A stretch of DNA of 64,000 bases from Dipteris shenzhenensis (taxonomy: Eukaryota; Polypodiophyta; Polypodiopsida; Gleicheniales), in assembly GCA_047967505.1 (NCBI GenBank), contig CM106540.1; one strand, written 5' to 3'. Numbering within the stretch: the stretch's first letter is position 1; each line of letters opens with the position of its first letter. Below are positions 1 to 12,120 of this stretch, piece after piece. The notes below the pieces were generated by a model that ran no database searches, had not been told where the DNA came from, and worked only from the letters and a program-made list of their open reading frames with translations. The position numbers and the translations under genes were made by a program.

Positions 1-1210
1 CTTAGCAGCACAAGAATGTTGGCCCATGTTTCAGATGGATGTAAAATCCGCCTTTTTGAACAGAGATCTCAAGGAGGAGGTATACGTGGAACAACCACCA
101 GGATTTGTGATCCCTGGTTTAGAAGGTAAAGTTTGTAAATTGAAGAAGGCACTTTATGGGCCAAATTTAGGCCCCACGAGTGTGGTACTAGTGGATTGAT
201 GCCTACTTTCTGCGAAACGGGTTCAGGAGGAGCCCATCTAATGCAAATTTGTATATCTACAGAGAAGGAGACAGGTGTATGATCGTGGTCCTTTATGTGG
301 ATGACCTTGTCATAATAGGGAACCATGAAGAGAAGATCTCGCAGACAAAGAAGATGCTAGGAAGAGAGTTTGAAATGACAGACCTCTGACTGATGCATTT
401 ATGTTTGGGGATTGAAGTTTGGCAAGAGCCAAAATAGATCTTCATCTCATAGCTGAAGTATGCTGGAGAGATACTGAAGGGAGTTGTCATGGCTGAGTGC
501 AAGACAGTTGGGACCCCTATGGAGGTTGACGTGAAGCTCTCAAAAGAGGATTCATCACCACTGGTGGACGAAGCGAAGTATAGAAGGCTTGTGGGCAGTT
601 TGATTTACTTGTGCAACACACAGCCGGACATCAGTTTTGCAACTGGTGTACTAAGCAGGTTTTCCAATAAGCCCCGGGAGGATCATTGGAGGCCAGGGAT
701 GTGAGTGCTGAAATACATCAAAGGCACACTTGATTATGGCATCACCTATACCAAGGGCAACATCTTGACCGGATTCTGTGACTCGGATTGAGCAGGAGAT
801 GTGGATAGCAGGAGATTAGATAGGTTACTATTTCTCACTTGGATTTGGAGATTGTGTCATGGGTTAGCAAGAAGCAGCCTACAGTTGCTCTTTCTTCTAC
901 CAAGGAGGAGTACAAATCAGCATGTTTTGCTTCTTGTGAGGCAGTGTGGTTGAGGAGGACTTTAGGGGACATGGGTGCAATGCAGAACAAGCCTATGCAG
1001 TTATCATGTGACAATCAGAGTTGCATGGCAATTGCCAAGAACCCTGTGTTCCACGCTCGCACAAAACACATTGAGATTCAATATCACTTTGTACGCGAGC
1101 TCATCATGGATGGAGAGGTCGACTTGGTGTATTGTTCGACTACAGAGAATGTTGCGTACATCTTCACTAAGGCTCTTGGAAGAGACTTGCTGGAGAGACA
1201 TCTTCATTGA
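1..1210 (+). pseudogene. copia reverse transcriptase/RNase H remnant
   Basis: Conceptual translation gives the C-terminal half of a copia pol polyprotein. It has the RT region with a QMDVKSAF-like block at the window edge, a degraded catalytic region near 295-310, and RNase H ending in the HIEIQYHFVREL block typical of copia. The frame is interrupted several times: stops fall near 387, 437, 451 and 790, and there are frame changes. Open stretches remain at 489-704 and 839-1210. The reading ends with TGA at 1208-1210, about 40 bp before the polypurine tract, as in CopF. It is a non-functional relic. Confidence 0.88.
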
Positions 1211-1250
1211 CTTGGCATTGGCCAAAAAAGTAGTTCACTTGCGGGTGGAC

Positions 1251-1262
1251 ATTGAGGGGGGG
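1251..1262 (+). other. polypurine tract of CopA
   Basis: A TGA followed by a run of seven G lies directly before the LTR start TGTTAGA. It matches the layout at 63178-63187 in CopF. In the family this tract primes plus-strand DNA synthesis. Confidence 0.75.
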
Positions 1263-1974
1263 TGTTAGATATCAATGCTCCACTCTCATGTAACTATGCG
1301 AGAACCAACTAGCTCTACTTGTGAGCCCCCCATATGAGGAGAAGGCATTTGAGTAGCTAGGTTATCCGGTAGGTCCTGGTTTGGACACCAGATGGGGGCC
1401 AAGTGTGGCCTGATGGCTAAACGGCTTTAGATAGAGCTGGAACACTACCAACTAGGCTACATGCAAGCACAAGAAGGCATCCCATGACTGACTACACTGA
1501 GGGTAGATGGAGCATTTCTCGAGGCAGCCCACTCTCAGGTTGTGGGGCCCGTTTGGCTCTGGGCCGAACAAAGTCCATAGGTTAGTTGCTCTATTCTGTG
1601 CCACTATTCTAACGAGTGGTCGGTGGCCTATTTTGGGACAGACCTCCAAGCGGCTATTATGGGCTGATTGAGTCGGTCTCCTAATTGGTTCTAACCGACT
1701 ACGACAGGTGGTTATATAAGAGTAAGCCCGTGAAGCCCATAATCATCACTAGCTATAGCAACCCTGATTCCTTAACATCCAACCTCTATCCTCTACTGTT
1801 TCCAGCACGCCATCAAAGCTTCTCACATAGGAGTGCATGGCTGGGAGGCAGTGCCATCTATTGTACCAGTTCTACAGTAATTAATTTTTTTGATTCTCCA
1901 TACTATCAGCTTTTCTCTCTTGCATACAAGATCCTGTTATCTGTTGAGCACAAACATTGTATTATTTTCTTACA
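1263..1974 (+). repeat. 3' LTR of CopA
   Basis: The LTR starts TGTTAGATATC and ends TTTTCTTACA, the same ends as the CopF LTRs, giving about 712 bp. A TATA-like TTATATAAG lies near 1712-1720. Middle sequence is only partly similar to CopF (for example the CCCCCATATGAGGAGAAG block), consistent with age. The five bases after it are TTAAT. The matching left duplication is outside the window. Confidence 0.8.
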
Positions 1975-2744
1975 TTAATTGCATGCCATTCATCTTGTAA
2001 TAATAGAAGCAAACCACTGTGCTGGTTACAGTTAATATCCTTGTGTGCAACCAACCACTGTGTTGGCGAACGATTGCTTATAATGACCACTTATCCTGCA
2101 CTACTGCCTTGCAAAGTGCTATACTAAAAAAGTCCCCTTTAGGCTGGTTCTCTTTATCTATTATCAGTATTCAACCATCGGGCTGGTGACCACAAATCCT
2201 AAATGAAGTGCAAGCTATAGAATCGTATTGTATTATTGGAAAATGTCCATCAAATTATAAACTCCCCAACTTAGGGAATTATAAAGTCCAACAAGTGAAG
2301 CAGTCGTAAGAAAATAGAACCTTCAAATCAAACTAAATGCAACATTTTCAAATTATAAAGTCTAGCTGAGTGAAGTAGTGATGTCCAAGGATGGATAAAT
2401 GGCAAATTATTACTTTAAAACTGAAGTTATATAAAAAACCAAATATAGTCAGACCCTAAATTTATATATTCGGGTAGTATATAACCAAGTTCTACTCTTC
2501 TACATTTTGAAAAGAGACCACCATCGTATCTAAGGATGGATAAATACAAAGAAAATTTAAAACTTTTTTTTTTTCCAAAGAAGATAATTTACTACTTAAC
2601 TCAAGCTTTATTGAAAAGCCGACTGTATTAGAGGGGTGGTCAACCCCTAAAAAAGTCACGGATAATATATATCTAAGATTCCAAGAGATCAAGTCCGAGA
2701 TCTTTGAAGGAATTTATATTTATGCAAGGATTCTAGGACAAGGT
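1975..2744. other. non-coding spacer with three palindromic 16-mers
   Basis: No gene is recognisable. AT-rich sequence carries three copies of a palindrome-like motif, AACCA(N)TGGTT, at 2012-2027, 2053-2066 and 2173-2187. The motif recurs at 10, 13 and 15 kb. The last five bases, AAGGT, are the target duplication of CopB. Confidence 0.6.
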
Positions 2745-2914
2745 TGAGAGTGCTCTCAACGGAAGCAAGAACGGAAGAAGGAGAGAGAGAGACAGAGAGC
2801 CACACAAGTTTGGTGGGTGCAGAACCACCCTAATCTTCTTTTTCATTCATTTATATATGTGTTTGAGTATTGTACATAACTGGGGTTAAGGCACAGTGAC
2901 CTTTAACCCCCACA
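2745..2914 (-). repeat. 3' LTR of CopB (170 bp)
   Basis: On the plus strand it runs from TGAGAGTGCTC to CCCCCACA. On the minus strand it reads TGTGGGGG...CACTCTCA, with standard TG/CA ends. It matches 8469-8638 base for base as read. A TATA-like TATATAAA lies on the minus strand near 2850-2858. Confidence 0.95.
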
Positions 2915-2925
2915 ACCTCCCACTT
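2915..2925 (-). other. polypurine tract of CopB
   Basis: On the minus strand AAGTGGGAGGT lies immediately upstream of the 3' LTR start TGTGGGGG. This is the expected position and composition for the plus-strand primer. Confidence 0.7.
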
Positions 2926-2967
2926 AAAGGACAATGTGCCTTTAAGGGAGAACAACCAGTGAGCATA

Positions 2968-5900
2968 CTATCCAATGCCCATCAATACACGACAATACTC
3001 AAACCGCTGACTAGGTAGACTCTTCGTCAGCATATCTGCAGGGTTATCATCTGTATGAACCTTGACAAGCTCTATGCGCTTGTCCTCAAGTACCTCCCTG
3101 ATGAAATGGTACCTGACCTCAATGTGTTTGGTCTTTGCATGAAAGACTGGATTCCGTGCTAGCTGAATAGCACTCATGGAATCACTATGCAATGTCGGTA
3201 CACCTGTATGAATCCCCAAATCTCCCACTAGCCGATCAAGCCATATAGCCTCCTTGCAACCCTCTATGGCTGCAACATACTCAGCCTCTGTGGTAGACAA
3301 AGCCATGCACTTCTGTGCACGAGACATCCACGACACTGCACCACCTGCAAAGGTGAACACATAACCAGAAGTGGATCTCCTACTATCCACATGCCCTGCA
3401 TAGTCTGAATCTGTGTACCCAAGTACACGCATGTCTCCTTTACCAAAGCAAATGCACATCTCCTTGGTACCCTTCATGTACCTCATGATGCACTTAATTG
3501 CCTCCCAATGCCTCTTTCCTGGATTAGCCATATACCGGCTAACAACTCCTACTGCAAATGCAATGTCTGGTCTAGTAGCTATCATAGCATACATAAGACT
3601 CCCAACTGCTGATGCATAAGGAACCTTGGCCATCATGGCCCTCTCCTCATCTGATTTGGGACTATCTGTATGACTCAGTTTCACATATGGAGGCAATGGA
3701 GTACTCACTGCCTTCCCCCCCTCCATATTGAAACGCTGCAATACTTTTGTAATATACTCTTTTTGTGAAAGCCAAAGGAGTTTCCTACTCCGATCACGCG
3801 TGATGCGCATACTAAGAATATGACCTGCAAGTCCCAAATCCTTCATATCAAAGGCCTCATGCAACTTGGCCTTTAAAGCATCTAGCTCATAAGTATTCTT
3901 GCTAGCCAATAGCATATCATCCACATATAGTGCCAAGATTATCAGGCTATTATCCTTAGCCCTTTTAGTGTAGAGGCAGTGATCAATTTCACTCCTTCTG
4001 AAACCCTGGGACCGAATGAAAGCATCAAACTTCTGATACCATTCTCTAGGTGCTTGCTTAAGACCATAGAGACTCTTCTTCAGCTTGCAAACTAAATGCT
4101 CTTTGCCCTTTTCTTCAAAGCCTTCCGGCTGCACCATGTAAATTTCCTCATGCAAATCCCCATGCAAGAAAGCTGTCTTGACATCCATTTGCATAAGCTC
4201 CATATCCTCTGATGCCACTAGTCCAAGCATGCATCTAAGTGTGGTCATCTTCACAACCGGAGAGAATATCTCATCAAAGTCCACACCCTTCTCTTGCTTG
4301 AACCCTTTAGCAACCAAACGGGCCTTGTACCTAGGCACATCATCACTGTGACCTTCATTTTGTAGACCCATTTACATGGCAATGCTTTCTTTCCATGTGG
4401 CAATGAAACCAAGTCCCAAGTCTTATTCTTCATAAGTGAACTCATCTCTGATTGCATAGCATACTCCCACTTGCGTTGATCCTCACGCATCATAGCCTCT
4501 TTGTAGCAAGAAGGCTCCCCGCAATCAGTAAGCATCACATAGTCTACCCCTGGAACAAACCTATCAGGTGGTCTAGACACTCTAGATGATCTTCTCAAGG
4601 GCATTTCAGCTTGCTGTCCCACTTGCATATCAGCCACATTTGGCTCATCATTTCCACCAATAGATGATCCATCATCTACCCTTGATTGTATACCTGTGGG
4701 AGTACTTGGTTGTACCATTTCTTGCACATTTGGTGCATGGACAGCTTGCTGTCTATCAACATATGCAGGTGGATTCACATCCTGGAAAGTGATTCTCCTC
4801 ATTTCCACATCCCTCATGGGTGCCTTATGCATCTTCTTCTCATTGAAGACCACATCATGGCTGCGTATGATCTTCTTTGCTTCTGGATCCCAGAGACGAT
4901 AGCCCATCTCTCCACTTTCACCATAACCCAGAAAGATGCATTTCCTAGACTTAGGATCTAGCTTCTTTCGAAGCTCTTTTGGCACATGTGCATATGCCTC
5001 ACACCCAAATATACGCAAATGAGAGTAAGAGGGCTTCTTGCCACTCCATGCCTCTTCAGGAATACCACCATCCAAACTCTTACTAGGTGATCTATTGATC
5101 ACATGCACTGCAGTCTTCATTGCCTCAGCCCAAAAACCACCAGAAAGACTTGCATTGGAAAGCATGCATTGCAACCTTTCTTGAATGGTACGATTCATCT
5201 TTTCTGCAACTGGATTTTGCTCTGGAGTACGAGGGGATGTGAGCTCCCTCTTAATCCCACGTGTATCACAGAAATGCTGAAAGTCATGAGAGAGATACTC
5301 TCCACCATGTCAGTCCGTAGGCATTTAAGCGTTCTACTTGACTGATTCTCAACCAAGGCCAGCCATTTCTGAAATACCTGGAACACATCACTCTTCCGAG
5401 CTATAGCATAAGCCCACACTTTCCTAGTTGCATCATCAATGAATGTCACATAGTATTCAGCCCCGCCTAATGACCGTGTAGGCATGGGACGACATACGTC
5501 TGAATGCACCAAATCAAGCATTTCAAACTCTTCTTTCCCCTTCTTTTATGGGCTGATTTAGTCTGCTTCCCATAGAGACAGTGCTCACAAAATTCAAAAT
5601 CAGAGAAACTCAAATGCGGTACATAACCCAAACGGCATAAGAGTTTCATTCCATTCTGGCTCATGTGCCCCAACCTGCAATGCCACAAAGAAGTGCTTGG
5701 CTGCTCGGTTATTGCAACAACATGATCAAATACCCCTGATACATGTAAGGGATACAAAGTCCCACACTTGGCACCCCTGGCCAAAAGCATAGAGCCCTTC
5801 TGAATTTTCCAACTCTGAAAGCCAAAAGTGGTGTGAAAACCAGCATCATCTAGCTGACCCACTGAAATAAGACTCTTGGTCAGCTTAGGCACATGTCTCA

Positions 5901-7029
5901 CATGTTTCAAAACAAATGCAGACCCATTTGCAAAAGAAAACTTTATGTCACCTGCTCCCACTATGTCACATGCATAGTCATTTCCAAGATGCACACAACC
6001 TGTCTTTCCACTATCATAAGTGGAGAACCATTCCCTATGGGGAGTAACATGGAATGAAGCACCAGAATCCAAAATCCAATCCTGGGAATATGCATCATCT
6101 GAAGTGGTAAGCAACTCTGCAGATAAACTAGACATGAAGAGAACATCATTGTCACTATCACGTGTGACTGCATTGATCTCCTCGATCTTCACTTTTCCTT
6201 TGTCCTCCCTTGGACTCTCTTCCTTTTGATTTGCACCCCAATTTGCATTCTTTTTCTTATTCTTTTGCTCTCTTTTCAACTTGTAGCAATCCTTTTTCAT
6301 ATGGCCCTTCTTGCCACAATGGTAACACTCAATGTTCCGTGCCCTGGATTTGCTACGTGACTTCCCTCTTTCTTGGGACTTCCCCCTGAACTGTGATCTG
6401 CCCCTTTGCACATTTAAGGCTGCATCCTGCTTGTTGCCATCCATAGACTTCCGTCTAATCTCCTCGGCCAACAAGCTACCCACAACATCATCAAATTTCA
6501 ATACTCCACCAGGTGCAGAGTTACTGACAGCTGTACAAAAGGTATCCCATGAGGATGGCAATGAACATAAGAGAAATATTGCCTTAGTCTCCGCATCAAA
6601 ATTCATTTTCTGAGCCTGAAGCTGGCTGAAAATAATATTGAATTCATTCAAGTGAGAAGCAATGGAGACCCCTTCCTTCATCTGCAGCTCAAACAACCTC
6701 TTCATGAGGTAAACTTTATTAGAGGCAGTTTCCTTCTCATAAGTGGCACACAGTTTCTTCCACAAATCTTCCGTAGTCTGCTCATTTACTACTGTGAAAT
6801 AAACTGACTCTGCAAGATGAAGTCTAATAGTAGACTTTGCTAATGCATCCAACTCATTCCAATCATCCTCAGACATATTTGCAGGCTTAGCTTCAATCCC
6901 TGCCAAGGGTTTAATCTGCTTCTTTTGAATAAGCACATCCCTTATTTGTTCTTTCCACAAGGAAAAGTTTGTCCCATCAAACTTTTTAATGCTAAAAAAC
7001 TCCTTTTCAAGCATGGAAGAGGATGCCAT
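2968..7029 (-). pseudogene. copia gag-pol polyprotein with three frameshifts (CopB)
   Basis: The gag ATG is at 7029. Order on the minus strand: gag of the UBN2/copia type, CCHC zinc knuckle (6286-6327), DSGA aspartic protease motif near 6060-6072, GAG-pre-integrase His/Cys region, integrase, RT with YVDD at 3916-3927, and RNase H ending at 2968. Compared with CopC the frame is broken by three single-base losses near 5530, 5308 and 4346, each in a short homopolymer (TTT to TT, TT to T, CC to C). This yields overlapping open segments 5467-7029, 5195-5521, 4251-5198 and 2968-4371. The codon that is a stop in CopC is a sense codon here. The product would drive copy-and-paste transposition in cytoplasmic particles, but as written it is broken. 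Confidence 0.93.
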
Positions 7030-8454
7030 GATGCAAATAAAGCAAAATCCCAAATGCTAGTACCTGCAAGAGAGAATCACACCAAATACTAGGTGCACCA
7101 AATGTGTATGCCACAATAGACTGAAATATCACCAAAGCTCAAAGCTCAAAGCATCAAAAAATGCATCTGACTCATGTGCATATACTATGCATCCATATGA
7201 GCAAATCTGGCCCAAAAGAAAATGCCAATAAGTGCCAAATGACTCAAGCATAAACACTGTCCACTGGCATATGCATCAATAATCTCTCATCCAAGAGAGC
7301 ATAGCACTATCAGTGCATCACCTGCAATGTGTCAAAGCTGTCCCTCAGCTTAAAATAGCATCCATGTGCAAAGCGTCCATAAAAAATAGCATCCCACAAG
7401 GCAATTTGGGCCTATCAACGCATCCAACAAGGACCGCAATGCATCCAAATGGCCTATAAATCATCCACTGCAACCCAATGCATACCACGAATGAGCGCAC
7501 ACTGCTCAAACTGCAACCAGAGTGATCTGCATAAGGTATGCTCAAGAAATCATAGTCCCACGGTAATGAGCGCTACTGAAAATAAAACCTGAGATGCTTC
7601 AAAACATGGGCGCCATTGCATAATCGGACTCAGCAAGAAAATCTGCAAATATCTCTCTTCTGCCAGAACTCCAAAATCCCAACCGATGAGTGAGAAATGG
7701 GAGTCAACACTTATCCACTGCCATGTGGCATAAATCTAAGGTTTCAAAACCTTAGTATGAAAAATGCATAACAAAGAGACGAAATCAAATACACAGAGAT
7801 TTATAACTCTGAAAATCCTCCACCGAATCACGCAAGAACTGATAGGTAGGGGTTTTTGGGCATCCGGAACGCAATGGGACAGACGGTTTTGGAAACCGTG
7901 GCCTCAATCACTGGGTCCAACACACGGACTGAAAAACGTTTTTGGAAACAGAGCTATCTGTAAACTCCATCGGAGTGCGAATGATGAGCAACATAGAAGT
8001 TTTAGGACCTCCTGAGTCCACCGGAACTGACAGATCTGCAAATGGTTGCTCCAAACTTGAGTTCCAACACCCGGGCAAAAAACGCAGGAATTGACACAGT
8101 GAGTCAGAAATCCACTAAAATGATCTCAGATTCAATAATGAAGGTGTTTCCAAGCTCCTGAAGTAATGTGGATACCAAAAACAAGCAATAGTTGCCTCCA
8201 CAAGTCAATACGGAGTCTCTGTCATCGAACGGAACAGGGAAAAGCTCAAAAAACGACTTTTTCTTTGAAAGCTCTTAACAGGCTCTCAAAACCACTTCGT
8301 AAAGCCAAAGTGACTTTTCCAAAGTTTCCTCCAAGGTCTCTGCACACTCGGATGCAAGTAAAGTCACCCACAAAGCTTCCCACAAAGCTTCTCCTTCCTC
8401 CCACAGAGCTGCTGAGCTTCCAAGCATTCACGCACGCTCAGCTAGATCACCCGA
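7030..8454 (-). other. long 5' untranslated leader of CopB
   Basis: About 1.4 kb lies between the primer site and gag with no convincing reading frame. It aligns along its length with 51922-53346 in CopC. The leader of CopF is only about 70 bp, so the length is a family trait of CopB and CopC. It may hold packaging or dimerisation signals; that is inference. Confidence 0.8.
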
Positions 8455-8466
8455 GCTCTGATACCA
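8455..8466 (-). other. tRNA-iMet primer binding site of CopB
   Basis: On the minus strand TGGTATCAGAGC lies two bases inside the 5' LTR. This is the exact complement of the plant initiator-methionine tRNA 3' end, used by most copia elements. Confidence 0.95.
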
Positions 8467-8468
8467 GT

Positions 8469-8638
8469 TGAGAGTGCTCTCAACGGAAGCAAGAACGGAA
8501 GAAGGAGAGAGAGAGACAGAGAGCCACACAAGTTTGGTGGGTGCAGAACCACCCTAATCTTCTTTTTCATTCATTTATATATGTGTTTGAGTATTGTACA
8601 TAACTGGGGTTAAGGCACAGTGACCTTTAACCCCCACA
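8469..8638 (-). repeat. 5' LTR of CopB (170 bp)
   Basis: It is identical to 2745-2914 as read and is followed by the target duplication AAGGT at 8639-8643. It should carry the element's promoter; a TATATAAA lies on the minus strand. Confidence 0.95.
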
Positions 8639-9482
8639 AAGGTCTCGACACTTTGCACAGTGGGAGTCTTCAACAACATACTTTACAAACTATGGGTTCT
8701 TATAATATTGAAGTCCTTCCCACAATTCCTCCTGCAATATGACCATCTTGTGAATGATACTCTTGGGAACTCTATATTCCTCCTCCAAGTGATCAATCTC
8801 ATCTACAACAATCTTGGGTTGCTGAGGGACCCCTTGTGAAATGGCTTCATCAAGTTGAGGACAAGCAGCAGAAAAAATGTCATTGCTGATGTGGCTTTCC
8901 ATCTATGTTCCTTCACTCGAGACCTGTCGGGCTTTTAAACTAGTTTGATCTCCTTCTATTGAAGTTGTAATTGTGAACACATATTCTAATATGTCAAATC
9001 AAGACGTCTTGACATGCTCAACAATGTAATCTAGTGAGGTCTTTGCCATCTTTGAAGACCCGTGTACAACAATGACTTTGCATGAGAGACCATCTAATTC
9101 GCACGCTCATATTAGCATTAAGCTCGAGTTGAACTGTAAGAACATATCAAACCATTAGAATTTTCCGATGATCAAGAAATTCTCCCATGGCAACCATCTA
9201 ATCACATGTCATGGCTAGGCGATAATGATTATGCCCACCTACACTAGGACGGGCTACCAGCAAGTTGGGTGCATGTTCCACCGCTGCTCAACCCTCATCA
9301 CATTGAATTATTATGATCTTTGCAACCATGGCAACCATCTAATTGCACGTCATGGATAGAGATGATGTATATGACTGCCTACACTAGGCTGGGCTACCAG
9401 AAAAATCCATCTGGTGAATTGTGTGCTCATAAAGTGCTAGCATCTTTGGATGTAATATCTTTTGTTAAATGTTTTCTTTGTA
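8639..9482. other. spacer with a short ORF and an imperfect direct repeat
   Basis: A 70-codon minus-strand ATG frame at 8690-8902 has no recognised family and is not claimed as a gene. Two imperfect copies of an 80-bp unit (ATGGCAACCATCTAAT ... CTACACTAGG) lie at about 9187-9266 and 9331-9402. Nothing else is recognisable. Confidence 0.55.
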
Positions 9483-10580
9483 TGTAAATTCTTTTGTTTC
9501 AATTTCAATGTAATACTGTTATCGCAAAAACTACCGGCGGATGTAATTTCTTTTGTTTCAATTTCAAGCTAGTACCATTAGCACAAAAACTATTGTTAAT
9601 GTTACTTAGATAGTGAAAGTAGCTCTAAAGAAGCACAAATGGCATATTCCTTCCCTCATTTACATTTTATTACAACCATAGGGATCGTTGCACACAAGAA
9701 ACTATTGAAAAACCTATTGTTACTATGGTGAAAATGGCTCACAAATGCCCTCATTTAGGATTCACTACAACCAGTGCAACCTATGCAAATGCTGCACAAG
9801 CAATTGTTATAGAAGGACTAAAATAGCTCTAAAATAGGATGCCATTTTCCTTAGCTTGGAACTAAAATATCTCCAAGAACTAGTAGAAATTGTTGCACAA
9901 GGACTAGTAGGACTAAAATAGCTTAAAAATAGGATTATATTTTCCTTCAAGGTTTAGAACTATAATAACTCCAATAACCATCACGGTGGTTTAGAACTAT
10001 ATTAACTCCAATAACCAGATCGATGGTTGCAAGGAAACTATCATAAATTGCAAATGTCTACATTTTCCTTAGCTTGGAACTAAAATAGCTCTAAGAACCA
10101 CTGCGGTGGTTGAGAAATTGTTGCACAAGGACTAATATGACCAAAATAGCTCCAAAATAAGACTATTTTCCTTGGTTTAGAACTAAAATAGCTCCAAAAA
10201 CCAGCACGGTGGTTGCGAATATGGACCTTGAGGGGTCCCCTTTAGGGATTAACATGCAACGATGGTCTTCATACTAGTGTGGTGGTCTCTCCATGCCAAC
10301 ATCATTGCTGGAACCACCACGGTGGGTCAGTGCAATAAAAGATTGTATTGTGTAGTGATGGCTAGTGAAGCTGTGTAATGACAGGTGGCAAGGCAAAAGT
10401 TGTGTGTTGTAGTCAGGCCAACGTAGTGGTCACTCCATGCAAACATCATTGCTCAAACTAGCACGATGGTTAGCGAAACAAAAGATCATGTTGCACAGTG
10501 ATAGATGGCAAAGCTATGTAATGACAAGTGGCAAGGCAAAAGATGTGTGATGTAATCAGGCTAGAGGATGAGCAATAGTC
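9483..10580. repeat. degenerate minisatellite with palindromes at unit ends
   Basis: Two tandem copies of about 58 bp (TTCTTTTGTTTCAATTTCAA) lie at 9483-9598. From about 9650 a unit of about 110 bp recurs with the words GACTAAAATAGCTC and TTTTCCTT and ends in an AACCA(N6)TGGTT-type palindrome. Palindromes are at 9976-9991, 10013-10028, 10096-10111, 10199-10214, 10312-10327 and, weaker, 10455-10471. No coding frame is visible. Confidence 0.7.
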
Positions 10581-10858
10581 TCTGTGCTAAGAAAATGCAT
10601 ATAGTTCCATGTGTCAACTCTATGCTATTGATAATGATAAGATTGTGTCTCATTATTATGCCAGTGCAGCAATCATGATGCCAAAAAAACTTCCAACAAG
10701 AGCGTGGGTCCACACAAAATTCAAAATCTCACCCACCAATGCATCGTGTCATGGCCCCAAAATGGCCCTAAAAATAGTTCCATGATTGGCTACACCGGAA
10801 AACGTTGACCCTTTTACTTGCTTTCCTACTACCACCTTTCCTTGTCACAAGTGGGCAC
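10581..10858. other. spacer downstream of the transposase-like fragments
   Basis: Nothing recognisable was seen here apart from ordinary AT-rich sequence. Confidence 0.4.
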
Positions 10859-11083
10859 TCATACATCCACTAGCCTCTTTTTGTGTTGTTCCAGATGTAT
10901 GTCCTCCAATGAAGAGCTTCCATCCTCAAATTCACTAGATGCAAAGCTATCATCCTTGGACTCAAGAGTTTCCCAGTCATCTATGCCTTTTTTTCTCTTG
11001 TCCTTGTCTGGAATCTCTTCCTTTGCATAGTTCAATGTAGGTATGCAATTGAAGTACCGATGTGGAGCATCAATGATAATCAC
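10859..11083 (-). pseudogene. transposase-like gene, C-terminal fragment
   Basis: A 74-codon minus-strand frame has a hydrophobic start (IIIDAPHRYFNCIP) followed by an acidic, Ser-rich tail. Upstream, at 11084-11230, the frame continues in broken form (KGFDV joins this segment after a stop). It lies downstream of, and on the same strand as, the four fragments at 11232-14241. It is therefore probably the decayed C-terminus of the same gene. No family was recognised for this piece alone. Confidence 0.4.
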
Positions 11084-11231
11084 ATCAAATCCCTTTCATA
11101 GTAGAGACTCTATAACTAACCCCATTTCAACAATGCTACATTCCAACCTTTCATCCGATAAGCTTCCACAATGACTTCTACCAAGGAAGGGTGCTTTGAA
11201 TGACAATAATCAAGAAAAGAGGGTTGAAGTT

Positions 11232-11846
11232 TCAATGTTTCTCTTTAAAAGAGAGCCCAAGTGTCTTTTGGGAACTTTGATCCCCTATGATGCACGCACT
11301 AAAGAAACAAGAAAGTTTTCTCGTTTTAATCAGTTGGTTTTTTGAAAAGACCCATATGCTGTGCAGACCATGAACTCCTTTAATTTTCTCACAATCGTGC
11401 CGGCTTCTCCTTTGCACTTCATCCACTTTCACTTCATGGAACACTCTGCGTACTATAGTATTCTTAAGTCTTTGTTTATTGTATGTTGAATGCACACCTG
11501 CAGAGAGATTGGATTTTTCTTGAGGGCATGCTAATTGGTGTTTAAACAGAGCTTGCTTAATAACAACACCGCATCCATCATGTTCACCCTTGCGATGGCT
11601 AAACCCAAAGAAATTCCACATCATGTCTAGACCAGTCAAGGATTTGAACCTTGAGACGAAGTATAAGCCACATGCTGATTTAAATTGAGAGGCAGCACAA
11701 TCTGACCACACCCAACGTTGTTTTATTTTTTTTGCATGGGGATTTTCCTTTTTCAGCCATTCCCAATGCAGTAGAAAAGCATGCTGCACCAATAGGGTGT
11801 CATGTTCCCTATCATCTAAAATGTAGAAATGGTAAGTCTGTTGCAC
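11232..11846 (-). pseudogene. transposase-like gene, RNase H-like core fragment
   Basis: This is a 204-codon minus-strand frame. It carries FYILDDREHDTLLVQHAF, WSDCAASQFKSA, WNFFGFSHRKGEHDG and a following basic VIKQAL block. The arrangement D...SQFK...W.FF..SH.KG..DG resembles uncharacterised eukaryotic transposon proteins with an RNase H-fold DDE-like core; that assignment is from memory of the motif style, and no superfamily name is claimed. Neighbouring fragments at 12121-12717 and 13479-14241 fit one gene read on the minus strand. No catalytic assignment can be made from one sequence. Confidence 0.5.
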
Positions 11847-12120
11847 TGACCTGGACTCCTATGAGTCAGCAAGCAGATTGGCATCAGGCATGAAAGAATC
11901 AAGCAAATGACTATACATGATATGCACAAGACTTGTTATCTACTTGTTGTACCAATGAGCACTTTATCTTGTTCTTGAAAAGAATAATTTTTTGCAAAAT
12001 CTATGATAGATACAATAGTGTCACCGGGAAAATTGGCAAGGCACGTCCTGAACTGCTTATCCTACCAGCTGGCTGTGAAATTGTGAAGCACATATTTTGG
12101 GATGGATTGAACCATGTGAC

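Larger units (their letters stand above)
1..1974 (+). mobile_element. CopA: 3' portion of an old Ty1/copia retrotransposon
   Basis: The window opens inside the reverse transcriptase of a copia element. RNase H, a polypurine tract and a complete 3' LTR follow. Protein and LTR resemble CopF at 58369-63879: the same C-terminal RNase H wording, the same TGTTAGA LTR start and the same TTCTTACA LTR end. It carries several stops and frame breaks, so it is much older than CopF. The 5' part and its target duplication lie outside the window. Confidence 0.9.
2745..8638 (-). mobile_element. CopB: complete Ty1/copia LTR retrotransposon, recent insertion
   Basis: The element has 170-bp LTRs at both ends that are identical by eye. 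It is flanked by 5-bp target duplications AAGGT (2740-2744 and 8639-8643). Reading on the minus strand, the order is 5' LTR (8469-8638), tRNA-iMet primer site, 1.4-kb leader, gag-pol, polypurine tract, 3' LTR (2745-2914). The order protease, integrase, RT, RNase H defines Ty1/copia. It is a close sister of CopC. The coding region has three 1-base deletions relative to CopC, so as sequenced it cannot make a full polyprotein. Confidence 0.97.

Noticed and set aside
8690-8902. 70-codon minus-strand ATG frame as a gene
   Set aside because: No family, no neighbouring exon and a length expected by chance.
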